Below the pieces are notes generated by a model, which saw nothing but the letters and a program-made list of their open reading frames with translations, ran no database searches and had not been told where the DNA came from. Positions 14,990-24,607 of a stretch of 64,000 nt of DNA are shown here, in pieces. How positions within the stretch are numbered: position 1 is the first letter of the stretch; the number at the start of each line of letters is the position of its first letter. Both the position numbers and the translations under genes were made by a program. The DNA is taken from assembly GCF_039543545.1 (NCBI RefSeq), contig NZ_BAABJY010000002.1:124001-188000 (forward strand). The letters run 5' to 3'. This stretch comes from Luteimonas vadosa. Its GTDB lineage: Bacteria > Pseudomonadota > Gammaproteobacteria > Xanthomonadales > Xanthomonadaceae.

Positions 14990-16060
14990 ATGCCGTCATC
15001 AGGTAGCTTCAGTGCCAGCGCAGCCGTGCTGTTGGGCATGGCGTGCGTGGCGTTTCCGCTACAGGCCCGGCTCCAGTCGTCGTGGGCCGCGGACGGTGGA
15101 CCGGACGCGACCCGGGTGGTGGAAGTGCCAGCGGATCCATCCGTCAGGACCCTGGAAACCGTCGTCGTGAGCGGCGCGCAACCAGGCCCCGGCGTCTGGA
15201 AGCTGCGCAATGCAACCGGCCACGAACTCTGGATCCTGGGGTCGGTGAATCCGCTGCCGAAAAGGATGGAATGGCATTCGGCCGAGGTCGAACGTTTCCT
15301 GGCGCGCGCCGAGGAAGTGATCTGGCCACCCTCGCTATCGGTAGGCGCCAATGCCGGTTTCTTCGGGACCTTGGCGTTGCTGCCCAAGGCGATGGCTGCG
15401 CGCAACAATCCCGGGGGCCAGCGACTCGTGGACGTGTTGCCGGCCAACGACTACGCGCGCTGGCAGGCGTTGAAGCAGCGCTACCTGGGCCGCGACCGAG
15501 GGGTGGAGAAGCGCCGTCCAATGTTCGCGGCGATGACCTTGTACGAGGCCGCGCTGGACCGGGCCGGCCTGGCGACCGGCGGCGTCATCAGTCCGGTGGT
15601 CGATCGCGCCACCAGGGGACGCAAGGTGCGCGTGACCAAGCCCCGCTACACGATCCGGCTCGCCGATCCCAAGGCCGCGCTTGCGCAGTTCCGGGACGCC
15701 GGCATGGACGATCGCGCATGCCTGGACAAGACCATGCGCCGGCTGGAAACGGACCTGGACAATATGGTCTCGCGCGCAAACGCCTGGGCCACGGGCGACC
15801 TGGACGCCTTGCGCGCATTGCCCTACGACGACCACGCGGCCTCCTGCATTGAAGCCGCGATGGAAAGCGCCGCCCTGCGCGAGCGCGGGGGCGCCGGGTT
15901 CAAGGCCGAGATGCGGCGCGCCTGGCTCGAAGCCGCGGAGTCGGGTTTGCGGTCGAACCAGGTCACCTTCGCGGTATTGCCGATGCGCGAACTGCTGTCG
16001 GATGACGGCTATCTCTCCCGCCTGCAGGCGCGGGGATACCAGGTGCAGGCGCCGGAATAG
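14990..16060 (+). CDS. TraB/GumN family exported protein
   Basis: A 356-residue protein with a signal peptide (hydrophobic stretch about 9-25, likely cleavage after LQA) followed by a TraB/GumN-type domain. The first family block is HELWILGSVNPLPKRMEWHS, and the C-terminal part LRSNQVTFAVLPMRELLSDDGYLSRLQARGYQV is the usual end. The family is related to TIKI-type metalloproteases, but its bacterial role is poorly defined. The start has a strong GGAGAAGG ribosome binding site. It is transcribed toward dxs, which lies on the opposite strand. Confidence 0.85.
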   Translation: MPSSGSFSASAAVLLGMACVAFPLQARLQSSWAADGGPDATRVVEVPADPSVRTLETVVVSGAQPGPGVWKLRNATGHELWILGSVNPLPKRMEWHSAEVERFLARAEEVIWPPSLSVGANAGFFGTLALLPKAMAARNNPGGQRLVDVLPANDYARWQALKQRYLGRDRGVEKRRPMFAAMTLYEAALDRAGLATGGVISPVVDRATRGRKVRVTKPRYTIRLADPKAALAQFRDAGMDDRACLDKTMRRLETDLDNMVSRANAWATGDLDALRALPYDDHAASCIEAAMESAALRERGGAGFKAEMRRAWLEAAESGLRSNQVTFAVLPMRELLSDDGYLSRLQARGYQVQAPE

Positions 16061-16455
16061 GCGATCCTGCGTTTCGCGTTCAACACCAGCGTGGGCGCCG
16101 AGTTTCCATGAGGCCTCGGCCGGCCTCCGGCTCCTGCGTGCGCGTTCGAGGCGGGCCGACATCCTTTACGTCGCATGATTGATGACCTGGGACGGGGACC
16201 GTCTCGACGCGCGGGAGGTCCATGCATCCGGTGATCCTGCTACTCGCCCGGTCGGCCATGGCGACGACCCACTCACTGGAATCCCCCGCCCGACGGAGCC
16301 ACGCCACGAAGCGACCCGGGAATGGCAATGGGTTTCGGCGGCACGCTCGGGGTCGCTTGGGCTTTCCCCCCGAAGCTCGGCCACTGGGTTGCATACCCGG
16401 GAGTGCCTAGCCGGGAGTAGGCGTACAAAATGGCAACGACCGAAGCCGGCGTCCT
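16061..16455. other. Gap between convergent TraB/GumN gene and dxs
   Basis: About 395 bp between two convergent gene ends. I see no coding frame with credible content and no strong terminator with a T-run. Confidence 0.4.
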
Positions 16456-18378
16456 TCAGCCAGTCGCGGACTGCTGCGCGTGCGGCACCGTACCAGCGAG
16501 ATCGGGCCAGCGCTGCAGCACGGCCTTGCGGATTCCTTCCGCATCCAGACCGGCTTCGGCCAGCAGATCTTCGCGGCTGGCATGGTGCTGGAAGGCGTCT
16601 GGCAGGCCCAGTTGAAGGATCGGCAGCACGACGCCTTCGGCTTGCAGCAGCTCGCTCACGGCGGAACCGGCACCGCCCATGCGCACGTTGTCCTCGAGGG
16701 TGACGAAACCCTCGTGCGATCGTGCCAGTTCCAGCAGCAGCGCGTGGTCCAGCGGCTTGACGAAGCGCATGTTGACCACGGTCACGCCGAGCTCGCGTCC
16801 CACGGCTTCGGCGGCCGGCACCAGCGCGCCGAAGGCGAGCAGGGCGACACGCGAGCCGTGCTGGCGGACCTCGGCCTTGCCGATGGGCAAGGCGTCCAGG
16901 TCGGGGCGGATGGCGACGCCGGGGCCGCTGCCGCGCGGATACCGCACCGCGGCCGGGCCGGCGTGGCGGAACCCGGTGCTGAGCATCTGCCGGCACTCGT
17001 TCTCGTCGGCCGGCGCCATGACCACCATGTTGGGCACGCAGCGCAGGTACGAGAAGTCCAGGTTGCCGGCATGGGTGGCGCCGTCGGGACCGACCACGCC
17101 GCCACGATCGATGGCGAACAGCACGTCGAGGTCCTGGATCGCGACATCGTGCACCAGCTGGTCGTAGCCGCGTTGCAGGAAGGTCGAGTAGATCGCGACA
17201 ACCGGCTTGGCGCCTTCGCAGGCCATGCCCGCCGCCAGCGTCACCGCGTGCTGCTCGGCGATGGCGACGTCGAAGTAGCGCTCCGGGTATTCCTTGCTGA
17301 ATCGCACCAGGCCCGACCCCTCACGCATCGCCGGCGTGATGGCCATCAGCGTGTCGTCGGCCGCCGCCATGTCGCACAGCCAGTCGCCGAAAACGTCGGT
17401 ATAGGTCGGTTTCTTCGCGCCGGGCTTGCTGGTCACGCCCTGGGTCGGGTCGAAGGGCGACACCGCGTGGTAGCCGATCTGGTCGCCTTCGGCGCGCTCG
17501 TAGCCCTTGCCCTTCGTGGTGATGATGTGCAGCAGCTGCGGGCCCTTCAGTGTCTTCAAGGTCTTCAGCGCCGCGACCAGGGCCTTGACGTCGTGCCCGT
17601 CGATCGGCCCGGTGTAGTGGAAGCCCATTTCCTCGAACAGGGTGGACGGCACGAACATGCCCTTCCAGTGCTCTTCCCAACGGCGCACGAATTTCGCCGT
17701 CGGGTTGTTCTTGTCGCCCAGGAGCTTCTTGCCGCCCTCGCGCAGCGCGTTGAGCGTGCGGCTGCCGGTGAGCTTGCCGAGCATCCGCGTCATGCCGCCG
17801 ACGTTCTCGGAGATCGACATGCGGTTGTCGTTGAGCACCACCAGCACATCGGGCTCCGGGTCCATCCCCCCTGCGTGGTTGAGCGCCTCGTAGGCCATGC
17901 CCGCGGTCATGGCACCGTCGCCGATCACCGCGACCACGCGACGGTCGTTGCCGGCACGGGCATTGGCGATGGCCATGCCCAGCGCGGCGGAAATGGACGT
18001 GGACGAGTGGCCGACGCCGAAGGTGTCGAATTCGCTCTCCTCGCGCTTGGGAAAGGGCGCGACGCCGTCCTTCTGCTTGACCGTGTGGATGCGGTCGCGA
18101 CGGCCGGTCAGGATCTTGTGCGGGTAGGTCTGGTGGCCGACGTCCCAGACGATCCGGTCGTCGGGGGTGTCGTACAGGTAGTGCAGGGCGACGGTCAGCT
18201 CGATCACGCCCAGCCCGGCCCCGAAATGGCCGCCGCTGCGGCCGACCGATTCGATCAGGTAGGCACGCAGCTCATCGGCGATGGCGGGCAAATGCGCTTC
18301 GTCGAAGTCGCGCAGCTGGGCGGGCGTGTCGATGCGCGCCAGGTGGGGATAGCGGGCGGAGTCGATCATGGTGGACAT
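16456..18378 (-). CDS. dxs: 1-deoxy-D-xylulose-5-phosphate synthase
   Basis: Thiamine-diphosphate enzyme that condenses pyruvate and glyceraldehyde-3-phosphate in the first step of the MEP isoprenoid pathway, also feeding thiamine and pyridoxal synthesis. The 640-residue protein has the ThDP motif GDGAMTAG (153-160) with the following NDNRMSIS, active-site His51 in GRSGGHFGAGLG, and the catalytic Glu in AIAEQHAVTLAAG. The three transketolase-like domains are complete and the length is standard. The start could be 18378 or the ATG nine bases in; the difference is trivial. Confidence 0.98.
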   Translation of the reverse strand: MSTMIDSARYPHLARIDTPAQLRDFDEAHLPAIADELRAYLIESVGRSGGHFGAGLGVIELTVALHYLYDTPDDRIVWDVGHQTYPHKILTGRRDRIHTVKQKDGVAPFPKREESEFDTFGVGHSSTSISAALGMAIANARAGNDRRVVAVIGDGAMTAGMAYEALNHAGGMDPEPDVLVVLNDNRMSISENVGGMTRMLGKLTGSRTLNALREGGKKLLGDKNNPTAKFVRRWEEHWKGMFVPSTLFEEMGFHYTGPIDGHDVKALVAALKTLKTLKGPQLLHIITTKGKGYERAEGDQIGYHAVSPFDPTQGVTSKPGAKKPTYTDVFGDWLCDMAAADDTLMAITPAMREGSGLVRFSKEYPERYFDVAIAEQHAVTLAAGMACEGAKPVVAIYSTFLQRGYDQLVHDVAIQDLDVLFAIDRGGVVGPDGATHAGNLDFSYLRCVPNMVVMAPADENECRQMLSTGFRHAGPAAVRYPRGSGPGVAIRPDLDALPIGKAEVRQHGSRVALLAFGALVPAAEAVGRELGVTVVNMRFVKPLDHALLLELARSHEGFVTLEDNVRMGGAGSAVSELLQAEGVVLPILQLGLPDAFQHHASREDLLAEAGLDAEGIRKAVLQRWPDLAGTVPHAQQSATG

Positions 18379-18448
18379 TGTAAGTCCGTCGCCGCATCCG
18401 GGGCGTCGGTACCGGGCCGACGCCGCCCGGCGGCGGCCCAGGCGTCGC

Positions 18449-19528
18449 TCAGCGGTTGCGCAGCCGTCCCAGCAGGCCGCCGCCGGGCTTCTTCGGGGCC
18501 TCTTCCGGCTCCGGGGGCGTCTCGGGGACGAACTGCGCGTAACCGGTCACCAGGTTGGCGTTGATGAAATCGGCGACGTCGGCAGCCGGGACGCTGCTGG
18601 CGTCCGCGATTTCGGCAACCGTCGCCGGCCCCTTCATCATCGCGGTGGCGATGCGGAAGTGCTTGGGGTATTCGCGTTCGGTTTGCGGCCATTTCGCCAG
18701 CGCATAGCGCCCGTCGGCCTCGTGTTCTGGCAACAGGCTGCCTTGGCCGGCGACCAGGCCGGCCAGCCAGGCCAGCCGGGGCAGGGGTTGGGGGTCGCCG
18801 GCGGCGGCCGCTTCCGCGGTCCAGCGCGCATCGTCAAGCGTTTCGAAGTCGGATTCTTCCACCGTGCCGGAGATCGAGGGAGCGACGGACTTCAGGGCGC
18901 TTGGCCCATGCCAGGCCTGGGAGGCGGGGTCAATGAACAGGGCCGGCCCATCGCCGCGTCGATACCGAACGCGACCGGCCAGGGCGCCGGGTCTTAGCCA
19001 GTCGGCGAAGACCGGGTCGCGTGCGGGGATTTCGGGTTCCGGCGCGGCCGGTTCGGGGACCACCGGAGCCTCCACCGGCTCCGGGACGGCGTGATCGTCC
19101 TCGAATGCGTCGCCCGCCGACGCATCGGCGGGTTCCGGCTCGGCGGCGCCGCCGGCGTCGGTGGGTTCGGTGCGAACGGTGGCCTCGGGCGATGGCGCGT
19201 CGACGGAGTGGCCCGCCGCGCTTGAAGGTTGCTCGAGTTCCACCAGCAGGGCGTGCACCTTCTGGCCGTCGAAGGGGCGGCTCAGCCGGAATTCGGTCTG
19301 CGTACGCTCCACCGAGGTCAGGCCGACCACGGTCTTGCCCGCGGCGTGCAGCCGCAACCAGCTCATCGGTCCGTACATGCTGTCCATGTCGACGATGACA
19401 TGGTCGGCCTCGTTCTCGGGCACCAGCTCCCAACGCTCGTCCAGCCGTTCGTTGGCCTCTGCGAAGGCGATCTTCAGGGCCACTTCGGTGTCCGGATCCA
19501 TCCCGGTCAGGCCGAGGGTGAGGCTCAT
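18449..19528 (-). CDS. Hypothetical protein with a pseudo-receiver-like N-terminus
   Basis: A 359-residue protein I do not recognise. Residues 1-100 follow a response-regulator receiver pattern in outline: acidic residues near 11-13, VIVDMDSMYGP at 45-54 (Asp47 at the phosphorylation position), VVGLTS at 67-72 (Thr/Ser position) and LSRPF at 82-86 where a receiver has K-P-F. The normal Lys is Arg. Residues about 100-195 are a Pro/Glu/Ala-rich low-complexity linker. The C-terminal part (about 195-359) ends in a small helical domain (VAEIADASSVPAADVADFINANL) reminiscent of a winged helix and a basic tail LGRLRNR. There is no signal peptide. Ribosome binding site AGGAA precedes the ATG. Function unknown. 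Confidence 0.8.
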   Translation of the reverse strand: MSLTLGLTGMDPDTEVALKIAFAEANERLDERWELVPENEADHVIVDMDSMYGPMSWLRLHAAGKTVVGLTSVERTQTEFRLSRPFDGQKVHALLVELEQPSSAAGHSVDAPSPEATVRTEPTDAGGAAEPEPADASAGDAFEDDHAVPEPVEAPVVPEPAAPEPEIPARDPVFADWLRPGALAGRVRYRRGDGPALFIDPASQAWHGPSALKSVAPSISGTVEESDFETLDDARWTAEAAAAGDPQPLPRLAWLAGLVAGQGSLLPEHEADGRYALAKWPQTEREYPKHFRIATAMMKGPATVAEIADASSVPAADVADFINANLVTGYAQFVPETPPEPEEAPKKPGGGLLGRLRNR

Positions 19529-19766
19529 GGTCAATTCCTGTGAAGGCGAGATGGCAGCGCATCGAGTGTTGCGGACTCCCGCGCGCGCGTCAACGCGCGC
19601 AGGGCGACAGCTTTGGGTGGCGCCGGTCAGACCCTGACGCTTCCCGTCGCATGGCGCGCATGCCGGCCAACCGAGGCCCGTCCGTTGTGCGATGCGCCAT
19701 CGCGCCGCTGGCCGGGTGCGCGTGGCCTGGTGACGAGGGCGGCGCGCCTGCAAGCAGGTCCCGGGT

Positions 19767-20453
19767 TCAGTTGATGCGCCGTTTCCGCCGGGGCAGGTGG
19801 TTCTTCAGGAAGTTCATCTGGTCGGCCAGGATGTTCCGGTTCGACAGGATCAGGTGCTCCACCCAGCTGGGGCGGAAGGGCACGGCGAGCAGCGGCATCG
19901 AGGCCTGGTGGGGCGTGCGGCCGCCCTTGCGCGAATTGCAGTGGAAGCAGGCCGAGACGACGTTCTCCCAGGTGTCCCGCCCGCCCTGCGACAGCGGTTT
20001 CACATGGTCACGGGTGAGCTGCTGGCGGGTGCAGTCGCGTCCGCAGTACAGGCACAGGTGCTGGTCGCGCGCGAACAGGGCGTGGTTGGTCAGCGCCGGA
20101 GTCGGATCAAGGGCATGGGGCCGGGCATGGCCGCGCGAGGCGATGATCGGGTGCAGGTCCATGGTGCTGCGCAGCCCGGTGATGCGGGAAGTGCCCCCAT
20201 GCACGGTGAGGCAGGGGTCGCCCAGTGTCCAGGCCACTGCGTCGCGGGCATACAGGCAAGTCGCGTCCTGCCAGCTGATCCAGTCCAGCACGCGGCCGTG
20301 GGCGTCAAGCGAGAGCAGGCGCACGGCATCCAGGCGGGCGGGCAGGGCGTCCGAGGATGCGAAGGCGGACGCGTCATCGATCGGGGAAGCCTGCGCGGCA
20401 TGGCCGCTGCCCCCGTCCCGGATCAGGCGAAGCTTCGCTCTGTCGGTCTCCAT
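19767..20453 (-). CDS. HNH endonuclease family protein
   Basis: A 228-residue protein whose C-terminal half is an HNH domain: CLYCGRDC, then TRDHVKPLSQGGRDTWENVVSACFHCNSRKGGRT, with two CxxC pairs to bind zinc and the D-H...N...H order of the nuclease. The N-terminal half (VRLLSLDAHGRVLDWISWQDATCLYARD) resembles proteins annotated simply as HNH endonucleases in many proteobacteria and has no known role. It stands alone, with no methylase or defence partner beside it. Biological substrate unknown. Confidence 0.88.
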   Translation of the reverse strand: METDRAKLRLIRDGGSGHAAQASPIDDASAFASSDALPARLDAVRLLSLDAHGRVLDWISWQDATCLYARDAVAWTLGDPCLTVHGGTSRITGLRSTMDLHPIIASRGHARPHALDPTPALTNHALFARDQHLCLYCGRDCTRQQLTRDHVKPLSQGGRDTWENVVSACFHCNSRKGGRTPHQASMPLLAVPFRPSWVEHLILSNRNILADQMNFLKNHLPRRKRRIN

Positions 20454-20606
20454 CGGGAATCCAGCTTATACGCTTTTGCCGCCGCGATGGATAGGCGCGC
20501 CTTCCACCCAGTCAGGTGCCTGCGCGGATGCGTCGCTGCTGCCTTGCATCGAGGGCGCTTGCGCTTGCAGGGCGTGCTCGAGCGGGCTTCGACCGCAACG
20601 AAGACG

Positions 20607-21356
20607 CTATTCAGCGGCGCCCGCCCTGCGCCCGGGGATCGGCAACAGCATCGGGACCCTGCGTTGGTAGTCGCGGTAGCGTTCGCCAAGCGCCGCGACC
20701 AGGTCGCGCTCCTCGAGGAACTTCACTGCCACGAGGATGTAGCCGGTGGTCATCAGCGCGAACAACAGGTGGCCCTGGCTCATTTCCGGCGTCGCCCAGA
20801 AGGCGACCAGGAATCCGAGCATCAACGGATGCCTCACGAAACGGTAGTAGGCCCGGGTCACGAAGGGCATGTCGGGTTCCGGCTGGCGCCTGGCATGGAG
20901 CCAGACCTGGCGCAGGCCGAACAGGTCGAAATGGCTGATCAGGAAGGTGCTCGTCAGCACGATCAGCCAGCCGGCGGCTTGCAAGCCATGCAGCAGCCAC
21001 CGCACGGGTTCCGCATCGACGTGCCAGGCCATCGCCGGCAGGGGCCGCCACCACGCGAACAGGACGACCAGCACCAGGCTCGAGAACAGGACGTACGTGC
21101 TGCGCTCGATCTGCACGGGCACGAACCGCGTCCACCAGCGCTTGAATGCGGGGCGCGCCATCAGGCTGTGCTGGACCGCGAACAGCGACAACAGCGCGAT
21201 GTCGACCACCAGCGCCGGCATCGCATCGCCCGGGATGCCGCTGTCGATGTGCTTGGGTACCACGAATCCGCCGACGAAGCCGATCGCGTACAGGAAGGTG
21301 AGCAGGAACACGGCGTAGCAAAGGAGGCCGTAGGCCAGTGCAACCCAGCGGATCAT
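20607..21356 (-). CDS. mddA: Methanethiol S-methyltransferase-like membrane protein
   Basis: A 249-residue integral membrane protein with about five hydrophobic segments. It has the isoprenylcysteine-methyltransferase-like C-terminal signature: YRFVRHPLMLGFLVAFWATP, then EERDLVAALGERYRDYQRRV. Sequence pattern and length match MddA, which methylates methanethiol with S-adenosylmethionine to form dimethyl sulfide. ATG 21356 starts MIRWVALAYGLL, the usual N-terminus. It lies 120 bp downstream of the hydrolase-LuxR gene on the same strand and may share its transcript. NnrU-like proteins are the main alternative. Confidence 0.82.
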   Translation of the reverse strand: MIRWVALAYGLLCYAVFLLTFLYAIGFVGGFVVPKHIDSGIPGDAMPALVVDIALLSLFAVQHSLMARPAFKRWWTRFVPVQIERSTYVLFSSLVLVVLFAWWRPLPAMAWHVDAEPVRWLLHGLQAAGWLIVLTSTFLISHFDLFGLRQVWLHARRQPEPDMPFVTRAYYRFVRHPLMLGFLVAFWATPEMSQGHLLFALMTTGYILVAVKFLEERDLVAALGERYRDYQRRVPMLLPIPGRRAGAAE

Positions 21357-21476
21357 GGCGGTTGACTCCCAAGGGGTTCGACACGCTCGATTCTCGGCGC
21401 ATCTCCGCTCCATTCATACGGGAAGCTTGTCCCGCATCGGGCATCGCACGGCGGCGAACCGGGACGAATGTCCCGG

Positions 21477-22544
21477 TCAGCCGTGCAGGCCCCGCCGGTG
21501 GGCGTAGACGATGGCCTCGGCGCGACTGTGCACGCCGAGCTTCTCGTAGAGATGGGAGACGTGGTTGCGTGCCGTCTTCTCGGCGATGTCGAGTTGCCAT
21601 GCGATCTGCGCGTTGCTGTGGCCCTCGCACAGCAGCGCCAGCACCGCGTTCTCGCGGGGAGTCAGTTTCGGCTGGTCGGACGCCGCGATACCGTCGCTGG
21701 CTGCATGCTGCCCCGTGAACTCGAGGATGGCCTCGCGGAAATGCAACCAGGCCGACTCGTTCTCCAGCAGCACGTGGTTGGCTGACTCCAGCAGGACGAA
21801 TTGCGCGTCCGGGATCTCGCGGGCAAGCCGCCGGCCCATGGCCGGGTGGTTGACCTGATCGTTGCTGGCTTGCATCACGAGGGTGGGCGTCCGCACCTTC
21901 GACAGGAGGTCGCCGACATCCACGTTGCCGCGCGCCTCCATCAGCCGCGCCCCGATCTCGGCCGACGTCGTGCGCCGGCACAGGTCGTTGAACCACTCGA
22001 GCTGCTCGGCGCTGCCCCCCGGGATGAATCGGGAGGTGAACAGCTGCCGGAACACCGGGTTGTCCTTGTCCCATCCGCTGCGCATCAGCTCGGTGATGGC
22101 GTGGAAGGTGCGGATGGCCCCGGCGTCGCCGCTCTTGTGGATGCCGGTAGCGTACCCGCCGTACAGGATCAGGTGCGAGACACGCCCCGGGTGGCGGACG
22201 GCGTAGGCGATGGCGATCGCCGCGCCCTGGCTGATGCCGAGCAGGGCGAAGGGTTCATCGATGCCCGCCGCCTCGACGACCTGTTCCAGGTCCCGGACCC
22301 AGCGCGAAAGCGAGAGGTCTCCCGCGTTCCAGTCCGTCATGCCGCAGCCGCGTTCGTCGTGGCGGACGTAGCGGTAATGGGTGGCGAAGAATCGCGTCCA
22401 GTGCCGCCAGACCGGGCTTTCCCAGTCGTACTCCAGGTGCGTCAGCCAGTTGGCCGCCTTGACCAGCGGCATTCCGCGCCCGACTTCCGCCCAGGCCAGG
22501 CTGATGTCGTCGGACGTGCGGATGTATCGGACGCTCTGTTTCAT
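21477..22544 (-). CDS. Alpha/beta-hydrolase fused to a LuxR-type DNA-binding domain
   Basis: A 355-residue fusion. Residues about 1-275 are an alpha/beta-hydrolase with nucleophile elbow GISQGAA, a distal Asp in SNDQVNHP and His in SANHVLLE, so the triad looks intact. Residues about 290-355 are a LuxR/GerE helix-turn-helix (LTPRENAVLALLCEGHSNAQIAWQLDIAEKTARNHVSHLYEKLGV). This suggests a transcription factor whose hydrolase domain binds or cleaves a small ligand. There is no signal peptide. It precedes the mddA-like gene and follows an acyl-CoA dehydrogenase gene on the same strand, both possible targets. ATG 22544 begins MKQSVRYIRTSD. Confidence 0.88.
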   Translation of the reverse strand: MKQSVRYIRTSDDISLAWAEVGRGMPLVKAANWLTHLEYDWESPVWRHWTRFFATHYRYVRHDERGCGMTDWNAGDLSLSRWVRDLEQVVEAAGIDEPFALLGISQGAAIAIAYAVRHPGRVSHLILYGGYATGIHKSGDAGAIRTFHAITELMRSGWDKDNPVFRQLFTSRFIPGGSAEQLEWFNDLCRRTTSAEIGARLMEARGNVDVGDLLSKVRTPTLVMQASNDQVNHPAMGRRLAREIPDAQFVLLESANHVLLENESAWLHFREAILEFTGQHAASDGIAASDQPKLTPRENAVLALLCEGHSNAQIAWQLDIAEKTARNHVSHLYEKLGVHSRAEAIVYAHRRGLHG

Positions 22545-22692
22545 GGGCTGCCGGCACGGTGCAGTCGGGCGAGCATAGCGCGTCGCGCTTGCCGCATGCC
22601 CAAGGCGATGTCCCATGTCCAGGCAGCCGGATCGAACCGCTGCCTGATACGCGTCCAGGTCGCCGGGCTCGTCTGGCGGGCGCGTCTTGGGC

Positions 22693-24483
22693 TCAGGCGT
22701 CGAATGCTTCCGCAGGCAACGCCATCAACGACGACGCGCCGCTTTCCATTGCGGCGGCATGCATCCGGGTGCGGGGCAGGATGCGGGCGTAGTAGAAGCG
22801 GGCCGTTTCGCGCTTGGCGTCCTTGAATGCCTCCGGCCGGTCCGATGCCTCGGCAGCCGCGACGCTTCGCGCCCACCAGTACGCCAGCGCGACGTAGCCC
22901 GAATAGAAGAGGTAGTCGTAGCTCGCGGCGCCCAGCTCCTCCGGAACATCCGTCGCACGGGTCAGTATCGAGCGGGTCAGGGCTGCCCATTCCGTGGCCT
23001 TGTCGCGCAACGGTGCGACGAATTCCGCAATCCCGGCGCGGTGTTCGTACTCGTCGCAGAAGGCTTCGACCTCGGCGAGGAAGAGCTTCAGTCCGGCGCC
23101 CTGCGTCGCCGCGGTCTTGCGCCCGATCAGGTCCAGCGCCTGGATGCCGGTGGTGCCTTCGTACAGGGTCGTGATGCGGGCGTCGCGCGCCAGCTGCTCC
23201 ATGCCGTGTTCGGCGATGTAGCCGTGGCCACCGAAGCACTGCAGCGCGTGGTAGGTGTTCTCGACGCCCCATTCGGTCTGGCAGGCCTTGGCGATCGGCG
23301 TCAGGAAACTCACGAGCACGTCGGCGCGCTCGCGCTCGCCGGGATCCGCGGCGTGCTCGGCGACGTCGACCAGCGTCGCCGCGTGCAGCGCGAGCAAGCG
23401 GCTGCCTTCGGTGAGCGACTTGATGGTCAGCAGCATGCGCCGCACGTCCGGATGCACGATGAGCGGGTCGGCGGGTTTGTCGGGGAACTTCGCTCCCGAC
23501 AGCGCGCGCGATTGCAGCCGTTCTCGCGCGTAGCGCAGCGCATTCTGGTAGGCGCGGTCCGAGAGGCCGAGCCCCTGCAGTCCGACGCCCAGCCTCGCGG
23601 TGTTCATCATGGTGAACATCGCCTGCAGCCCGCGGTGCGGCTGGCCGACCAGGTAGCCCTGCGCGCCGTCGAAATTCATCACGCAGGTCGCCGAACCCTT
23701 GATCCCCATCTTGTGCTCGATGGCGCCGCAACGCAGCGCGTTGCGTCCGCCGAGGTTGCCGTCGCGGTCGACCTTGAACTTCGGGACCACGAACAACGAG
23801 ATGCCCTTGGGCCCGGGTGGCGCATCCGGGAGCTTGGCGAGCACCAGGTGGACGATGTTCTCGACCAGGTCGTGCTCGCCGGCGGTGATGAAGATCTTGG
23901 TACCGGTGATGGCGTAGCTGCCGTCGTCCGCGGGCTCGGCGCGGGTGCGCAACAGGCCCAGGTCGGTGCCGCAATGGGGTTCGGTGAGGCACATGGTCCC
24001 CGTCCACCGCCCCTCGACCAGCGGCTTGAGGAAGGCGTCGTGCTGCCAGGGTTCGCCATGCTGGGTCAGCGCATCGATCGCGCTGTGCGAGAGCAGCGGG
24101 AAGTTGCCCCAGGCCAGGTTGGCGGCGTTGACCATTTCATTGAGCGGCACGCCCATCGTGTGCGGCAAGCCCTGCCCGCCCAAGTCCGGCGATGCCGTCA
24201 GCCCGGTCCACCCGCCCTCGACAAAGCGATCGAACGCTGCCTTGAACCCCGGTGGGGTGGTCACGTCGCCGCTGTCCTTGTCGTAGCGGCAACCATGCCG
24301 GTCGCCCACGGCGTTGAGCGGCGCCAGCACAACCTCGGTAAAGCGCGCGGCCTCGTCGAGCACCGCGTCGAGCACGTCGCGGGTGGCGTGCTCGTAGCCA
24401 AGCCTGGAGAACATTTCGTCGGCGCGCAGCACGTCGTAGAGCGCGAAGCGGATGTCGTTGAGCGGCGCGTGGTACGTGGTCAT
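22693..24483 (-). CDS. Acyl-CoA dehydrogenase with C-terminal extension
   Basis: A 596-residue FAD-dependent acyl-CoA dehydrogenase that introduces the alpha-beta double bond in fatty acyl-CoA. Visible blocks are MCLTEPHCGTDLGLL and GTKIFITAGEHDL (FAD/substrate region) and ARITTLYEGTTGIQALDLIGRK with the catalytic Glu. The C-terminal extension after about residue 470 is typical of the longer FadE-like class. The enzyme is likely cytoplasmic or membrane-associated. The specific chain length cannot be told from sequence. Confidence 0.93.
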   Translation of the reverse strand: MTTYHAPLNDIRFALYDVLRADEMFSRLGYEHATRDVLDAVLDEAARFTEVVLAPLNAVGDRHGCRYDKDSGDVTTPPGFKAAFDRFVEGGWTGLTASPDLGGQGLPHTMGVPLNEMVNAANLAWGNFPLLSHSAIDALTQHGEPWQHDAFLKPLVEGRWTGTMCLTEPHCGTDLGLLRTRAEPADDGSYAITGTKIFITAGEHDLVENIVHLVLAKLPDAPPGPKGISLFVVPKFKVDRDGNLGGRNALRCGAIEHKMGIKGSATCVMNFDGAQGYLVGQPHRGLQAMFTMMNTARLGVGLQGLGLSDRAYQNALRYARERLQSRALSGAKFPDKPADPLIVHPDVRRMLLTIKSLTEGSRLLALHAATLVDVAEHAADPGERERADVLVSFLTPIAKACQTEWGVENTYHALQCFGGHGYIAEHGMEQLARDARITTLYEGTTGIQALDLIGRKTAATQGAGLKLFLAEVEAFCDEYEHRAGIAEFVAPLRDKATEWAALTRSILTRATDVPEELGAASYDYLFYSGYVALAYWWARSVAAAEASDRPEAFKDAKRETARFYYARILPRTRMHAAAMESGASSLMALPAEAFDA

Positions 24484-24607
24484 GGATCCTCGCCTGGGAA
24501 TGCCGGGTGGTTGCCGCCGCTATTCCCGGGGCGCGCGCCCCAGGCCTTTCGTTCGAACATACTTGCGTGGGCGGCGCGTTCGATCGGCGCTTGCCGGTGT
24601 GCCCGGC

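Noticed and set aside
19767..20453. HNH gene as part of a restriction or defence system
   Set aside because: No methylase, ATPase, helicase or toxin partner lies nearby; neighbours are ordinary chromosomal genes.
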